This document shows positions 45,014-58,295 of a stretch of 64,000 bases of DNA, piece after piece (the first letter of the stretch is position 1; the number at the start of each line of letters is the position of its first letter). Location: assembly GCA_900073065.1 (NCBI GenBank), contig FJOG01000032.1, forward strand, positions 144,801 to 208,800, given 5' to 3'. This DNA is from Phialocephala subalpina. Its lineage: Eukaryota > Ascomycota > Leotiomycetes > Helotiales > Mollisiaceae. The position numbers and the translations under genes were made by a program. The notes under the pieces were generated by a model. It did not search any database and was not told where the DNA came from. It saw only the letters and a program-made list of their open reading frames with translations.

Positions 45014-46075
45014 CTACTCATTCTCTCTTGTCCTCTGGGTCCGCTTTCTCATAGCTGTCATGATTGATTTTTCCATTTCTTCAAGGCCTTTTTCCAGCTC
45101 ATCGTCTTCCACCTCGAAAACCATTTGTTTCTGTTTTTCTCAAAGCAGCCACAACCCGACCACTAACATTGTTATTGGAGTTGTGACTGCCTAATAGAGC
45201 CAAGAGTTTGGTGACATCGCTGAAGATATATTCTGTGTGCTCTGGAAGTTGGAGAACGTAGTTGAAAGATTGACTGCAAGTTTCATTATTCTGTCTGCGC
45301 TGATCGACCTGAAATGATGTGTTGACTTACTGCTAAGAATGTGCCTAGAAGGAATACACTTCCAAGAAGAGAGATTATTTTCATTGACTCGGCATCGCGC
45401 TTGCTTGAAGCGGCGAGCTTTCTTTGATACCCTGCCCTTTGAAAATTCAATCTGCTCTTCATCTGCATCGTGATAGTATCTAGCTGTGCTAATGCTTAGC
45501 ATTGTGTGGGCGTTAGCGGACATGCTCATAGAGCACGTACCGGACCTTTCTGAATATTACGCCGGTGTTAGTCGTTAGAAGCCAAAGTTTCACTTCCGGA
45601 TCAAGGTGACTGCGGTTCCCCGATAATACTCATCTGGTACTAGCTTTCTTCTTAGCTTTCGAAGTGCGGGGCTCCACGATATAAAATCAGGAAGCCAGGC
45701 AACTTCTCTCCCAATAAGAAGGCGAATTTGAAACAGAAAAGAATACTTGAGATCACGAATGTAGTGTTATTACTCATGTTGAGCAGAATACCCAGAGTTA
45801 TAGACATACAACCTTCAATGCCGAAGCGCATTAAGCAGGGAATGGTATCTAGTTGCTGCTCAAACACTTTGAGCTCCTTAGACTGAGAAAGGAGCGAATC
45901 TTTCCATCGATCAAGACGCTGAAGTTCTCTTGTTGTAGTTGCAGTACTTTGTGCCTCGACAATAGCTCTTGTATCTCCATAGAAGTATCTTTGGACAGTG
46001 ACAAGATTTTTGTCATAGGTTCTCCGTGGTGTCGATAGTGAAGCCGTATTCGAGTTCGCATCTCGATCCTAGGAA
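45014..46075 (-). pseudogene. Uncharacterised membrane-type gene, probably decayed
   Basis: Three coding-like blocks are seen. Block 1 (45652-46075, after an AG acceptor) reads ATTTRELQRLDRWKDSLL, then FEQQLDTIPCLMRFGIEG and two hydrophobic stretches. Block 2 (about 45350-45480) reads AASSKRDAESMKIISLLG followed by VFLLGTF, resembling the end of the long helix and first membrane segment of CorA-like proteins. Block 3 (45014-45280) reads QLPEHTEYIFSDVTKLLALL and an acidic helix. The frame changes inside block 3 at a run of A's near 45138. The blocks have not been joined into one clean frame. The gene may start in the locus upstream. Function unknown. Confidence 0.45.
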
Positions 46076-46099
46076 AGGGTTAGTGACGCCAGATGCTGC

Positions 46100-47560
46100 A
46101 TTGGAATATTTTCTCGAACCAAGGTCACTGTGTTGGTACTTGCAACTTCTTCTATGCTGTCTCTGGGCGACTGAGTTGGTCGAGTGCTCTTGGCATTGAA
46201 GTCTTTAAAGTTAGTTAAGCGCTCTTTTGATAGAAAAGGTCTCTTACCATAGTAAATCTCAGCGGCTGCAAAGATGGGAAGGACCAGCAAGAAGAGAGGT
46301 ACAATCCGACCAAAGTCCATAGATGCTGATCCATCTTCCAGTTTTGGTCTGTTTGGGCTAATCTAACGATATTGTACAACCTGGGAAACGCCATAAGAGA
46401 CGCTAAAAGTTACAGTGGATAGTGAGGACAGAAAAGAATCATTATATCAGTACGCGCTGAGAAGCAGCCATTTTCTCAGCCGCCGGTGAGATGACTTGCG
46501 AATCTCCTACAGTTTATCGACTCGTCGCGAAGCTAGGTAAATAGAGATGGATTCCTGGTTCAGCACGGGATCTTCCCTCAAATCCGACGAATTGGAATCA
46601 TTACATCTCCCACAATTTCGTAGCGCGAGCTTCCAGATTCTCAAGTACAGTGTGTCTGGGTTGCCGTATAAATTTCTGGTCTTGACAAAATACCCTGATA
46701 ACAGAAGGAACAGAGTAAGAAGGGCAGTCACCACTGGGAGTGGGTCTAGTGTTCCTTGGTCCTCATTCTCAGGACCGCTCACCATGGAGTAATAGCATTG
46801 AATTGGTACTTTGGTTGTCGAAGATGATGCGATAGTTGTAAAGAACATGGTGTAGGCCAAAAGAACAAGCAGGCTGATCATTCCATACACGCGCCAATTT
46901 CGGACCACTGGATGAGTAACCAAATAGTCTCGGAGAACGTCCAACGTGGCAAGATGTGTTGTTGATGAGAACCAAGCGAGACTAAGGACAACAGAAAACT
47001 CATACCCGGTGAGTTTGTATTGATTTGCCACGGCACCGATCAGAATAGCAAGCCCAGTAACCAATTGCTGGTCGCTCAAAACGAGTATGAATTTGACGAG
47101 AGCTTCCTGGCGCACATGTCGTGGAATATTTCGGTGTTCTTTCGATCGCTTCCTTTTCAACCTCAAAGTGCACATGATTTTATGCCATAGCTCCAGAACC
47201 CATGGAACGAACATGGTTGAGAAGCTACTTTCCTGGTACCCCGCGATGATAACCTCATTCAGGTTGGATTCGGGGAGTCAATCGGAAAGTATCCGATAAG
47301 GATAGCACCGACAGTGCGATAGCTGTGACGAAAAACGCAGTGAGAACCTTGTTTGAAGATAGTTAGTTTAGTATAATTGAATTTTAGATGGCATATGCGG
47401 GACTTGCTTTAAGTCTAACGATGTCTCTGTCTTTATGAATACTGACCTCGCTTGGAGTGCAGTTCGGCGAGCTCCCACATGATCCCATAACTACACCCAA
47501 AGCAACAGTGAACGGCAGTTAGAAGGGAGCTGAATCTTCGACCATATTGACTTCGAAGCC
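46100..47560 (-). pseudogene. Polytopic membrane protein of a fungal family, frameshifted
   Basis: The main exon (46507 to about 47250) encodes a basic loop, the segment KFILVLSDQQLVTGLAILIG, then LAWFSSTTHLATLDVLRDYL and several membrane helices. I recognise this as a widespread uncharacterised Pezizomycotina membrane-protein family, unnamed. The upstream exon has SPNCTPSEVSIHKDRDIVRL (47420-47490). The linking part (47260-47330), which should read from a hydrophobic helix into LPESNLNEV, shifts frame and contains a stop. A downstream exon (about 46230-46320) has GRIVPLFLLVLPIFAAAEIYYG, the family's last helix. As assembled it is broken. Confidence 0.6.
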
Positions 47561-48044
47561 TCCAAGTGCTTCTTGCGATGCGCTGGCAAATTTACAAAAT
47601 GGAAATACTGAATAGAGAACGAAGACGGTGGAAAGCATGGCAGCCTCGCCGATGTGCCATTTTCAAGTTAAGTTGGCAAGAGGCGCAGTCGCTTGCAGAT
47701 GTATTAGCGCCTGATTGAAGGCGTTATGCATGTTGGAAGTCTGGAGCCATTCAACTTGATCGACAAGGATAGAAAGCCCAGCCTTATGACTTCCCACCCA
47801 AGACAGGGCTTCAGGTCGATCGCACCACGTGCTATTATTCTGAATCGACTCTCAAGGAACTGAAGATTCCAGACGCAAAGTTTTTGCACAATGAAGGAGA
47901 GAATTGAGGATACTATTACAAAACGATAAAACATTGTAAAGACTTTTATTTGTGCATACGTACTTCAAACCGCCATCTGACCAGATGGATCTACCCGCTT
48001 CCCCCTAAATTCGAAAAAGAAAATTGTGCTTAATGAGCAACTAT
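47561..48044. other. Intergenic, no gene seen
   Basis: Between the membrane-protein pseudogene and the 3' end of the giant WSC gene. No recognised feature. Confidence 0.4.
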
Positions 48045-51000
48045 CTATGATATAGTGATATTATCCAGATAGACTGTGTTGACAAGGCCCTGGTTGTTGG
48101 GACAATAGATCTTGACTTGCAGCGTAGCGTATCTCTGTGTTTTCGATGCCTTGAATGTCTTCGAAACGGAAGTGAAGGCCCTGGCATTGAGAGTGGCCTC
48201 TCGAGAACATTTCCCTCCAATCAAGTCGCATACTTGAATCTCACAGGCGTGCGGGTGGTGATGAGCGACCGCAGCCGGGAGAGTGGCCTGTTGCGCGTAT
48301 GCTCTCATCGTGTATGTCTTGCCTGGGCAGACAGTCACAGTCTGGGAGATGACGCCCGTGCTCTGATCATTGACAGTAGACTCCCTACAGGATATTAGTT
48401 GGCCGTATATAGAAGGGGAGCGGGCTGCTTACAGATAATAGTTTCTGCTTGCGGCGCCTATGTGAGTGGCAGGGCTATATGCGATGGAAAGAGCAGATGA
48501 GAAACCACCGTTGTTAGCCCATGGAGCGACCGAGCCAGTCTCAAAGTCGCCATTGACCAGGCTTGGGGTACATGTACTTGCTGTTGGGAGCGAGGCTGTC
48601 GTTGTCGTCGTGCTGCTAGTCAGTATCGCGGGTGTTGTACTCGTCGCGAACGTCGTCTGCGAGGTGGGCGTTTGGGGTGTGGTGGACGAAGCTGTCGTTG
48701 AGGATGGCTGGAACGTTGTCGATATGAGGCTCGGGCTTGATGTAAAAGCTGGGAGTTCGGAGCTCGATGTGAGAGACGACGAATACGTGGAGCTTGAAGG
48801 TAAGATCGAGGAGGAGGACGATTTAAGAGTGCCAGTCGAGGTGGGGTTCAAAGAGCTTGAAGGGGTTGACAATGTCAAACTATCAGTGCTACTGGAACTG
48901 ACTTGCGTTGAAGGTAGAGTGCTGGTGATCATAAACGTTGATGACACAGTTATTGTTGAAGACAGCATTGAAGAGGAACATGTCGTAGTAGACGAGATAC
49001 TTTTAGTAGAGCTTACTTGACTCGATGCGACCGCCGTCGATGAAACTAGTGAAGAGGAATCGACTTGAGACGACGTGATGCCATCCGTTGAAGTCTGAGA
49101 AACTGTTGATGATCCAAGGGCAGTGCTGCTCGAACTCGAGCTTACACTCGATGTAGTTTGATCTAAGGATTCTGAGAGTGTGGATGATCCAAGGGCGGTG
49201 CTGAGACTAGAGCTAGAATCAAACGTGGTCGTAGACTGATCTAAGGAATTTTGAGATAGCGTTGAAGACCCCAAGGCTGAGCTCAGAGTGCTTGAAGGCA
49301 AGGAGCTTGAGGACAGGGTGGAAGTGATGGTCGGGAAAGCGGATTGAGAGCTTGAGACCGCAGCACTTGGTACACTGGATGAGAAGCTCAGGTCTGAGGA
49401 TTGAGAGTTGGAAGTAACAGCACTTGAGAGACTTGATGTGAAAGTTGAGGTGACACTTGGTTCAGCAGACAGAGAACCAGACGCCATAGCTGTGGACGAT
49501 GTCGTGGAATATTCACTTGATGTGAGCGCGGAGCTTCCAAAGGCCGTAGAGGACGACGAACATTCGAACTGCGACGACATCGCTCCCGAAGAAAGTGCTG
49601 CGCTGGAGCTGCTGCTAGGCATGGCTGTTGATGAAATCGTTGAAGATTCGCTATATATGAGCGTAGAGCTTGCAAATGCCGTGGAGGTTCCAATTGCTGT
49701 AGGTGTGGTCGAGGACTCGAGTAACGTGCTTGATGCTGCTTGGGACGAGGTTGTCTCGATTGAGGAAACCATGGCACTAGAGCTACTCTCGATGGCGGTC
49801 GAAATGGCAACTGAGGAGGTCCCCTGGCTCGAAACTAGCGAGTAGACTGAAGTCGAAGGCGTGCCGGAGCTCGATCCACTGCTCTCTTGTGAGAAAGTCG
49901 AAGAAATCGTGACCGATGAAGTGTCTGGGACGGTTTCAGACATCGAAGCCGAGTATACGCTACTGCTTTGAGCTGCAGCCGATGGCGTGACACTGTGTGA
50001 AGATGAAACAGAGATGTAAATGCTCGTTGTGCTGCTTGGGAAGCTGGAAGATACACTTGATGCTATGTCCATAGTCTGGGAGCTCGAGGCACTAGCCGAA
50101 GGGAATGAACTCGAGGTCTGGCTCGCACTATCGCTGCTCGAAATGGTCTGTGAAGAGCTCAGATCGCTGGATAGACTGCTTGAGAGAGCTTCCGAAAGAG
50201 AGGATGTCGTGTCAATGGTTTCCGTGCTTGAAAGCGAAGCGACAGATGAAGTCAGAGCCGTTGGGTAAGCAGAGCTCTGTGCCGCGCTACTGATTGATAG
50301 CAGCGAGGACTCCGATACTGGGATCTCGTAGGTTGAGGAAGGAACAGCTGACGATTTACTAGATGTGGTATCCATAATCTCGGTGCTGGAAGACATCGCA
50401 GACTCAGCCAGTGTCATGGATGTACTGTCGCTCATCGATGCCGAGGCGATACTTGAGCTCTGAGCTGAAGAGCTCTCGTAAACGCTTGAGGAAACACCGG
50501 CCTATGAGAGAAGTTAGATGGTGTTCATTCATGTTTCAGGGCAGGACAAAAGTGGATGTTCCCTTGCAAGGTGCAGGGTGGATGCTTGTGAGACTCCATG
50601 CAACCATCGAATCATTTAAGAGGGGAAAAGCCAGGAATGGGAGACGACGTACAGTTGAGGAGCTCAAATCTACCGTGGACGTAGAATATGCAGCCTATTG
50701 ATGTTAGATTCTTGTGTTCCGTATTGCGGACAGAATAGTCCACCAGTCTGGAAATTTTGGAAACTGATAATAATGGAGGGTACGTACCGAAGATATCGAG
50801 GAGGATTCAAAATGGCTTGAGCTGACAGACGACGTTTCGGGACCAGATGATGAAGCCAGCGTTGAGGACTCGGAAAGGGAATAGCTTGCGCTTGCCTAAA
50901 ACGCCAGTCAGTATCATAATCAAACATGAACAATCACGAAGATCAACTGGGTGTCAAGTGTGAAAGAGAAACAGCGAATTGATTGAACATACCGAGGCAG

Positions 51001-54000
51001 AGCTGGAGGGAATGCTGCTGCTCGCAATCTCACTCGCGGAAGATGGCTCCGAAGACGATGAGACGTATGTCGTTGTGACTTGAGCAGAGCTAGTTGAAGA
51101 ATCAACACTGGTACTCTCGTAGCTTGATGTCTGGGTAGCTTGGTTACTGCTGACTACTGAGGACGATATAGATTGGGTCTCTGTCATCGAAGCCGATGTA
51201 GAAGCGGCGGATACTAAGCTTGATGTTTGGGTAACGCTGCTGCTTTCGCTCAGGCTCGTAGAGGTTGAGGCACTTTCGCTCAGTGTAGAAGACGGCGAGG
51301 AACTCTCTGTGGACGAGGAAGGCGATAGAGATGTGCTTTCAGTCACCGAAGACGAAGATTGATAGGGCCCACTCTGGGACATGCTGGTGCTGGCGCTGGC
51401 ACTATCACTCAATGTCGATGATGGGTACGATTCCGAATATTGGGACATGGTGGCACTAGCACTCTGGCCAACGGAGGTTGACGGATAACTCTCTTGGCTG
51501 CTGGAGGCCGAAAGAGATGAGTAATCCACAGATGAGGACATTGCCAAAGACGAGCTTGCAATTGCCGACATCAAGGGGGAGGCAGATGATCCATAAGCAG
51601 ACGAGGTTTGTACCACACTGGAGCTTGATAACGAGGAATTTTCGATGACGGACGCTGACGCCGAGATCGATTCGTACATGCTTGAACTCTGGGCAGCGGT
51701 ACTGCTCTCACTCGGGTAGGATGAAGTCGAAGATTGGAAGGAGTATTGAGTGGATGAAGCGGCAGGTACAGATAATGTCACGCTTTCTGAGGCAGAGAGT
51801 GAGAGCGGGTAAGCACTGCTTTGCGTGCTGCTCGCGGAATAGTATGTCGATGAGACCGAGCTCGATACGACTCCGTTGCCGATCTGTACAGGCGTTAGTA
51901 AGACTCAATGATAGGAGAATGTGGGATTTGCCCTATAAACCAGTATATGATGTGGGCTTCCCGGCGTTCGTTTTGTGAGACCACCGCAGATCTGCGATGG
52001 GTTTCCAGGACAAGGGTAAGAGCACAGATCCGGGGTACTTGGCTCCGTGTAGATGTCGTTTGCGCAATAACAATCCGTGGTTTCCACACCTGCATAGGTA
52101 TACCCTCCATTCACGCAGTCAGCGATACATTGCTCAACGGTTGAGACCGTACCGTCCAAGTACGGATTGACAAGAGGGTAGCCATTGCCTTGAGGGTCAG
52201 CATAGCAACCCTGCTCTTGATATGTTCCATTGGGTGTTGAAATTCCCGGAACGATGGTTGCTGATGTTGAATGGATCGTCAATGATGTTGCTGCTGCGGG
52301 TGGGACGAATGCGGTCGTCATTGCACCGTAATATGTGCTTGATTGAATGGGAGAGCTTTCGTAAGATGAACTCTGAGCACCTTGACTACTGCTGGGCAAT
52401 CCACTCGATTCGGAGCTTCTCTCAAATACGCTACTTAACTGCGAAGCCACATAGCTTGTAGACATAGCAGCGGATGCCGAGGATGTTTGCGTAGGAACAG
52501 TGGAGGAAAATGCTGATAACAGGTTTGAGGATTCCGAGTTAGACGAAACCGAGGACGCCGCTGCCAGGTTACCTGAGCTGAAAGCACCCGAAGAGACAGG
52601 AGAAGATTCGAAGGCTGTTTGCGAAGAAGAAGCTGCGAGGCTGGAGGAAATCTCGCTGGATGTCAAAGATGAGGAAGCTTGTACCGAGGAGGAGAGTGAA
52701 CTGCTGGGATAACTGGATGAAATCGATTCAAACGGAGACGTAGATACTGAGGCTGAGGCCGAGGCGGTTAACGTCGGTGACGCTCCGCTTGAGATATCGC
52801 TGGATGTCAGATATGAGAAGACAGAAGATCTGGATTTAGGGACAAAAGTTAGCAATTGATCATACAATATTAAGCTTTAAAGAAGAGTATCGAGGTGCAA
52901 TGACGTAGAACCAAGGTCTACATAGCTATGCCACAGATTGATGATATGCACTGCCAAATAAAGACGAAAACAAGAGGAAGGTGGGGGTATGATTTCGGGG
53001 AAGGATGACTCACGTGACAGCCGCAGATCCAGATGAAGACGTTATGCTGTATATCTGGCTAGCTGATGCTGAAGCCTGAGACGAAGAAGCAGCTGTGCTG
53101 GAGCTCGATTCGATGCTACTTGAGGTACCGTATGCGGAGGATGAGAAGACCGGCGATCTAGAGAGGAGATTATGCATGTCAGTCATTGGATCAGGAGACT
53201 TTCGGCTTCCATGACGATTGCTCGAGAGACATAGGCAAATACGAGAAGTAATGCAGGATAATAGGAGTCATCGCCATTCAAGCCTGAATTATAAGAAGAA
53301 TAACTCACATGGCCGCTGCAAAGCTTGACTCAGTGCTGGTGCCGTACAAACTGCTTTGTGATGCTGAAGCTGAAGACTGCGACGATGACAAAGACAAGCT
53401 GGAGGCTACTGCAAAGCTTGAGGACGAACTGTATTCTGTTGTCGAGAAAACCGATAATCTAAGTCGAATTTGTTCATCAGTATATTATATTATTTTCGAA
53501 CCCCCTGAGTATCCAAATAAAATGACAAGCAACTTAAATGAGCAGAGTGGACTCCATGATTTCGTACTGTTGTTGATGTATTGCATACAGAATGCCAGGA
53601 AGTGTAATAATGCTTAGGAAGGGGAAAACTCACGTGGGCGCTCCGGACCTTGACTCAATGGCTGTGCTGTACATGCTTTTCGACGAGGAGAACGAGATGT
53701 TCGCAGCTGCAAGACTTGAAAAGGTGCTGGAGTCTGATACTGTGGAGAAGCCCGATGATCTGAAATGATTTTGTCAACTAACATGTTCAGTTTTCAACAA
53801 GGGGTTGTGGGGATATGGAAACAGTGCAAACCCAGCTTGAAAGTCCAACGACTTGAAGGACTTTCAAAACACTGAAAACAGGAACGCAAATGGATTAAGT
53901 AACATCTGAATGCCGACACAGGTCCTCAAACTGCATTTCTGGCAAATACAGTGTCTCATGACTTCCAGAACATTTTAGGGGAGAAAGGCAGACTCTTTCG

Positions 54001-57000
54001 GAATCTTTGGGTTTGCAATGGCTCATGATTTTGGTGTAAAGTGGGGAACGATGGAAGGAAGGAGCACGTACGAAGTAGCAGAGCTTTCAGTTGATGTGGC
54101 GAAGCTTGAAGACAAAATCGAGGACGAGATATCCACCGTGGTCGATCCCAAGGCACTGGCACTGGCGCTTAGTTGGCTGGTGCTTGATACAACCGCCGAT
54201 GAGGTCGAATCGTCCGAAGTCGTTGATCCGCTCGCGCTCGCTTCGCTACTTGATGGGAAACTTGAAGAGAGCGAGGACGAGATATCGAAAGACGATGTTC
54301 CTGACGCACTGGCCTGGCTCGAGCTGGAGGCGAAGCTTGATTTTGCAGCGGTTTGACTTGCTGAGAGAGTTGTCAATGTATAAATAGTGCTGAAAGCAGC
54401 CGTTGAACTTGGGAATGTACTCGATATTGTGGATGAAACCGCGGCCGATTCGTATTGGCTTGAGCTCTGAGCAGCGAGAGAACTTGATTGCGCAGAGAAT
54501 GATTCGAAGGGCGATGTTTGGGAGCTGGGGCTTGCTGACTGGCTTGTAGATTCGATACGGAATGTACTGCTTATCTGGGCAGCGAGAGAGCTTGACTGTG
54601 ATGCCGAATCTATAGTCGACGACGTTTGAAAGCTCGCGCTGGCCGATGGATATGCTGATTGGCTTGCAGATAGGCTAAATATACTGCTAACCTGGGCACC
54701 ATACAAAGAGCTGGCAGCAATGGTATTGCTGGCACTGCTACTTCCCACGGCGGTGCTGGACCCGCTTGATTCGAGAGACGAGGAGATTGCACCACTTGAT
54801 ACGAGCGTCGAAGATGCGAAAGCTGTTGAAGACACTAAGCTGGTGGTATCAACGGTCGAGCTGGCAGCCAGGCTGGATTCAATCGACGTAGAGATCCCAG
54901 GACTAGATCCAACGGTGGAAGACGGCAATGATGAGCTGGAGGCAAGACTGCTGGATTCAACTGTGGAGCTGATTAATGGGGTGCTTGAGCCAAGAGTCGA
55001 CGAAGGCATAATCGTGCTGGAGACAATGCTGCTGCTGGACGATGGCGCGGGCGTCAACTCAAAATCGTTAGTCCTGTGTCAGGCATACGACAACAAAACT
55101 TACCTTGTAAACAATGATCGAACCACCGGTACGTCTCCTCAGACCGGCACAGAACTCCGAAGGATCATTCTGGCAAGGAGTATCGCAGGCCCCAGGCGTT
55201 GTAAGGGCATTAGTATCTATTGCATTAGCACACCAACACGTACCTCCCTCAACACCGGCGTAACCATATAAGTCGTGATTACAGTCATTGATACAAGTTG
55301 CTACATCTCCGACGGAACCCGCTTTATGGGCAAGGATGAGAGGAGAGCCATCTGCTAATGTATCTTGGAAGCAGCCTTGTTCAACATAGGGGCCGTCAGG
55401 CGTAATGACTTGCGGCACGAGGGTCACTGTGGGGACTGTTGCAGTTGAGGTTATAGGGCTAATTGGAATGCTCGAGGATGCAGCTTGTCCTGCAACGGTT
55501 GTCGGTGGCAAACTCGAAGAGATTACGGAACCGGAGGGCAGATTTGAAGATGATCGCGCCCCTCCAGCAACAGTGGTTGACGAGGGCAGGCTAGACGAGA
55601 ATGCGGACGATGAATCAAGCGAAGAGGCTGAATTTGGCAGACTCGAGGAGTTTTCGGAGGCCAAACTTGATGGCTGGCTCAATAGCGAAGCAGATACAGA
55701 TGCAGAAGATGATTCAAGAGCGGAAATAGAGGACGGTAGGCTCGAAGAAGACGACTCTATCGCGGCACTCGAAGGTTGGCTCGATGAAGACACCGACGAC
55801 GATTCCAAACTTGAGAATGAGTTCGATTGTGCCCCCGAGGACACTGCGGACGATGACGGCGAGGCTAAAGAGATCACAGAGGAGAACGGGCTGCTGCTCT
55901 TTGTAGAAGAACACGATGCCACTGTCTCCCACTCCGTAACAACAGATCCAGAAGCAGAGATGTATGAAGTCAAGCCTGTAGCAGAAACCGTCTCAGTCGT
56001 GGTGCTCGCGCTTCGACTTGCCATCGTGACAGTCACATCTGGCAGGTCACAGGATGTGGAACTTGGTAAGAGATCGCTTCTTAACGAAGGCATTGCTGTG
56101 GATGTCATCGTGAGAGATGTCGAAGAGATGGGTTGTAACTATTTTACATTAGCATGTTTAAAGACCAAGAGAGTGGAAGAGGTTGATAGACTGACGTGAT
56201 AAACTACAATCGGACCTCCAGTCCTGCGGAAGATATCTCTCTTCCTCTTCCTCATTCCGGCGCAGACTTGAGAAGGATCTCCCGAACAAGGTGCCGAACA
56301 AGTTGAATCTGCGGTCGTTGTTGCTGTAGTATCCTGGCTGTTTGAACAGAAGCAAGTCGTGCCCTCAATACCAGCGATCGCAAAGCCCCCATTTGAGCAG
56401 TCGTTCAGACATTGGGTGACACTTGTCACTTGTTCTTTGAGTCCGACACTCGTAAGGGGATATCCGATTCCGGCTGTATCTGAATAACAACCCTGTTGGA
56501 CGAAGGGTCCTTCAGACGTGGTATAGGTGGGAGGTTGCGCGGGAATTGTGGTAGAAACAGCCGGTTGTGACGTTGATGTATCAGTCGAGGCAACCGGCGT
56601 GGTCGTTTGTACTCCCGTAGATGATCGACTGGCGCCGAATGTGCTCGTCTCGCCAGATATACTGGTACTGATCGCAGCTGAGAGTGAAGGAATAACTGAG
56701 CCAGACTCTTGTGCGGATTGGGAAGCCGAGAGGCTTTGGGATTCGCTCTGGCTGGCACTAGCAGATGCTGAATAAAGAGAGTTGCTCTGGGCACTCGAAA
56801 GGTCGCTCGTGCTGGTTGGAACAGAGGAACTGATCACGGATGATGTTGTTTGGGTTGCGGAAGAACTCTGGCTGGCACTCGCAGATGCCGAATCGAGAGA
56901 GCTACTGGAAACGTCGTTCGTACTCGTTGGAAGCGAGGAGCTGACTGTTGACGAGTCTTGAACGTACACACTACTGCTGCCTGGCGCACTTGAGCTTGAT

Positions 57001-58295
57001 TGGTCGTAGGTCGTAGTCGAGATCTCCGCAGACGTTTCGGAGCTGTAAGTACGACTGCTTTCTCCTGCTGTGAGGGAGGAGTCAATAATAGACGTGCTAT
57101 ACAAGGTTGTGGCTGCTCCGGAGGGCTCTGGGCTGTAGATACTGCTGGAAGCTCCAGAAGGCGATGTTTCCAGACTTGATTGGCTCGCAAGGGTCGTTGT
57201 AGAAACCCCTGATGGCAGGATCGAGCTCTCGTATGTATATTGCATCGTACTACTGGCCGCGGGGCTGTAGACTGATGAGGACAAGGCTCCTGAAGAGAGA
57301 GATGAAGACTCTAGCGTCGATTGGATCGAATTACTGACTGCTGCCGAAGAACTCGTTCCGTAAATCGTAGAAGGTGGCGAGGACCCTAGTAGAGAGCTTG
57401 AACTGCTCTCGTAGAGAGTGGTCGATGGAGATGAGCCTTCCGTCGAAATTGCCAAACTTGAAGATTCAAGGGATAAAAACGAACTTGGGCTCGATTCGAA
57501 AGTGCTTGAAGAGGGAAAAGAAGATTCTGATGCCGAAAGGCTTGTGACGCTGGAGTTCTCTGAGAGCGAGGATGAATCGACGACGGATGAGGATGCTTGG
57601 GCGTAGGAACTCGAAACAGCAGCACTTGAGCTCGAGGACTCAAGGTAGGTGGATAAGGGCGATCCAGGTGAGGAAACCATGGCAGATGAGTACGTTGAGG
57701 AAGCCATTCCGGACGAAACTGCGGACGAAGAGGTTTCGCTGAAGTAGGAACTCGATATGACACCGCTTGAGGATTCGTAGTTTGAGGCTGAAGGAGAGCT
57801 GCTTGAAGAGACCATTGCAGATGAGTACGTCAAGGATTCTAACGCCGTTGACGATGAAAATGCCAATGATTCGGAGGACGTGGGACTTCCGCTTGAGACG
57901 TACGAACTCGACAAAACCCCGTCGCTCGAGGAGTCGAACGACGACGATGGATAACTGGACGAGCTCATAGCAATCGAAGTCGAGACCGCAATACTCGAAC
58001 TCGAAGAGCAATCCGAAGCCTGAACCGTAACCCATTCCGTCGCTGCCACCGCACTAACATAACTCGTTACCCCACCACTCTCAGCAACCGTCGATGTAAT
58101 AGTTGGATTAACCGTCGTCGTAACCGGATCGCAAGAACTCGAACTCTCCGCCGCCCGTCGAAAATATCCTTCCCTCTTTGCCGCGTCCGCAAATCCAAAC
58201 GTAGCCCCCAGCACCAACAGCTGGGCCAAGTTGGGTGGCCACATGAATATAAAAAGGAGTAGGGCAAGCGGAACGAATGATGCTTTCCTATCCAA
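48045..58295 (-). CDS. Giant Ser-rich secreted protein with three WSC domains, 2,948 aa
   Basis: Eleven exons in order: 56196-58295, 55104-56138, 54072-55057, 53634-53759, 53309-53458, 53014-53157, 51932-52829, 50993-51883, 50788-50895, 48433-50501 and 48045-48384. All phases agree, giving 2,949 codons. An N-terminal hydrophobic leader ends ADAAKR, a signal with a Kex2-like site. Three WSC domains (about 594-691, 948-1043, 1712-1810) each have the eight-Cys pattern, for example QQGCYSDTAG, CFCSN and CSAPCSGDPSQVCAG; WSC domains bind wall glycans. The first two follow a repeated lead-in (SCDP/SCDL, then TVTE or VTEW). Between them lie long Ser/Thr-rich mucin-like stretches, surely O-mannosylated. 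The C-terminus (about 2790-2948; LVNGDFETGS, then VTVCPGKTYTMRAYAQQ, then TVYLDNITIS) resembles a CBM4/9-type jelly roll. There is no GPI tail or final membrane helix. Likely a cell-wall or matrix adhesin. Exons 4-6 look like tandem duplicates. Confidence 0.88.

Noticed and set aside
45350..45480. CorA magnesium transporter
   Set aside because: Only one helix-membrane segment resembles CorA; the GMN motif and second helix are not seen, so no transporter is called.
48466..49845. Long plus-strand ORFs (also 54018-55271 and 55405-56199) opposite the WSC gene
   Set aside because: Ser codons TCN/AGY read in reverse give few stops. The Glu/Asp/Leu/Val-rich products are mirror images of Ser tracts.
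48045..58295. Four separate WSC genes in tandem
   Set aside because: Only the first exon has a signal peptide, internal pieces start without ATG at AG acceptors, and all phases agree as one gene.
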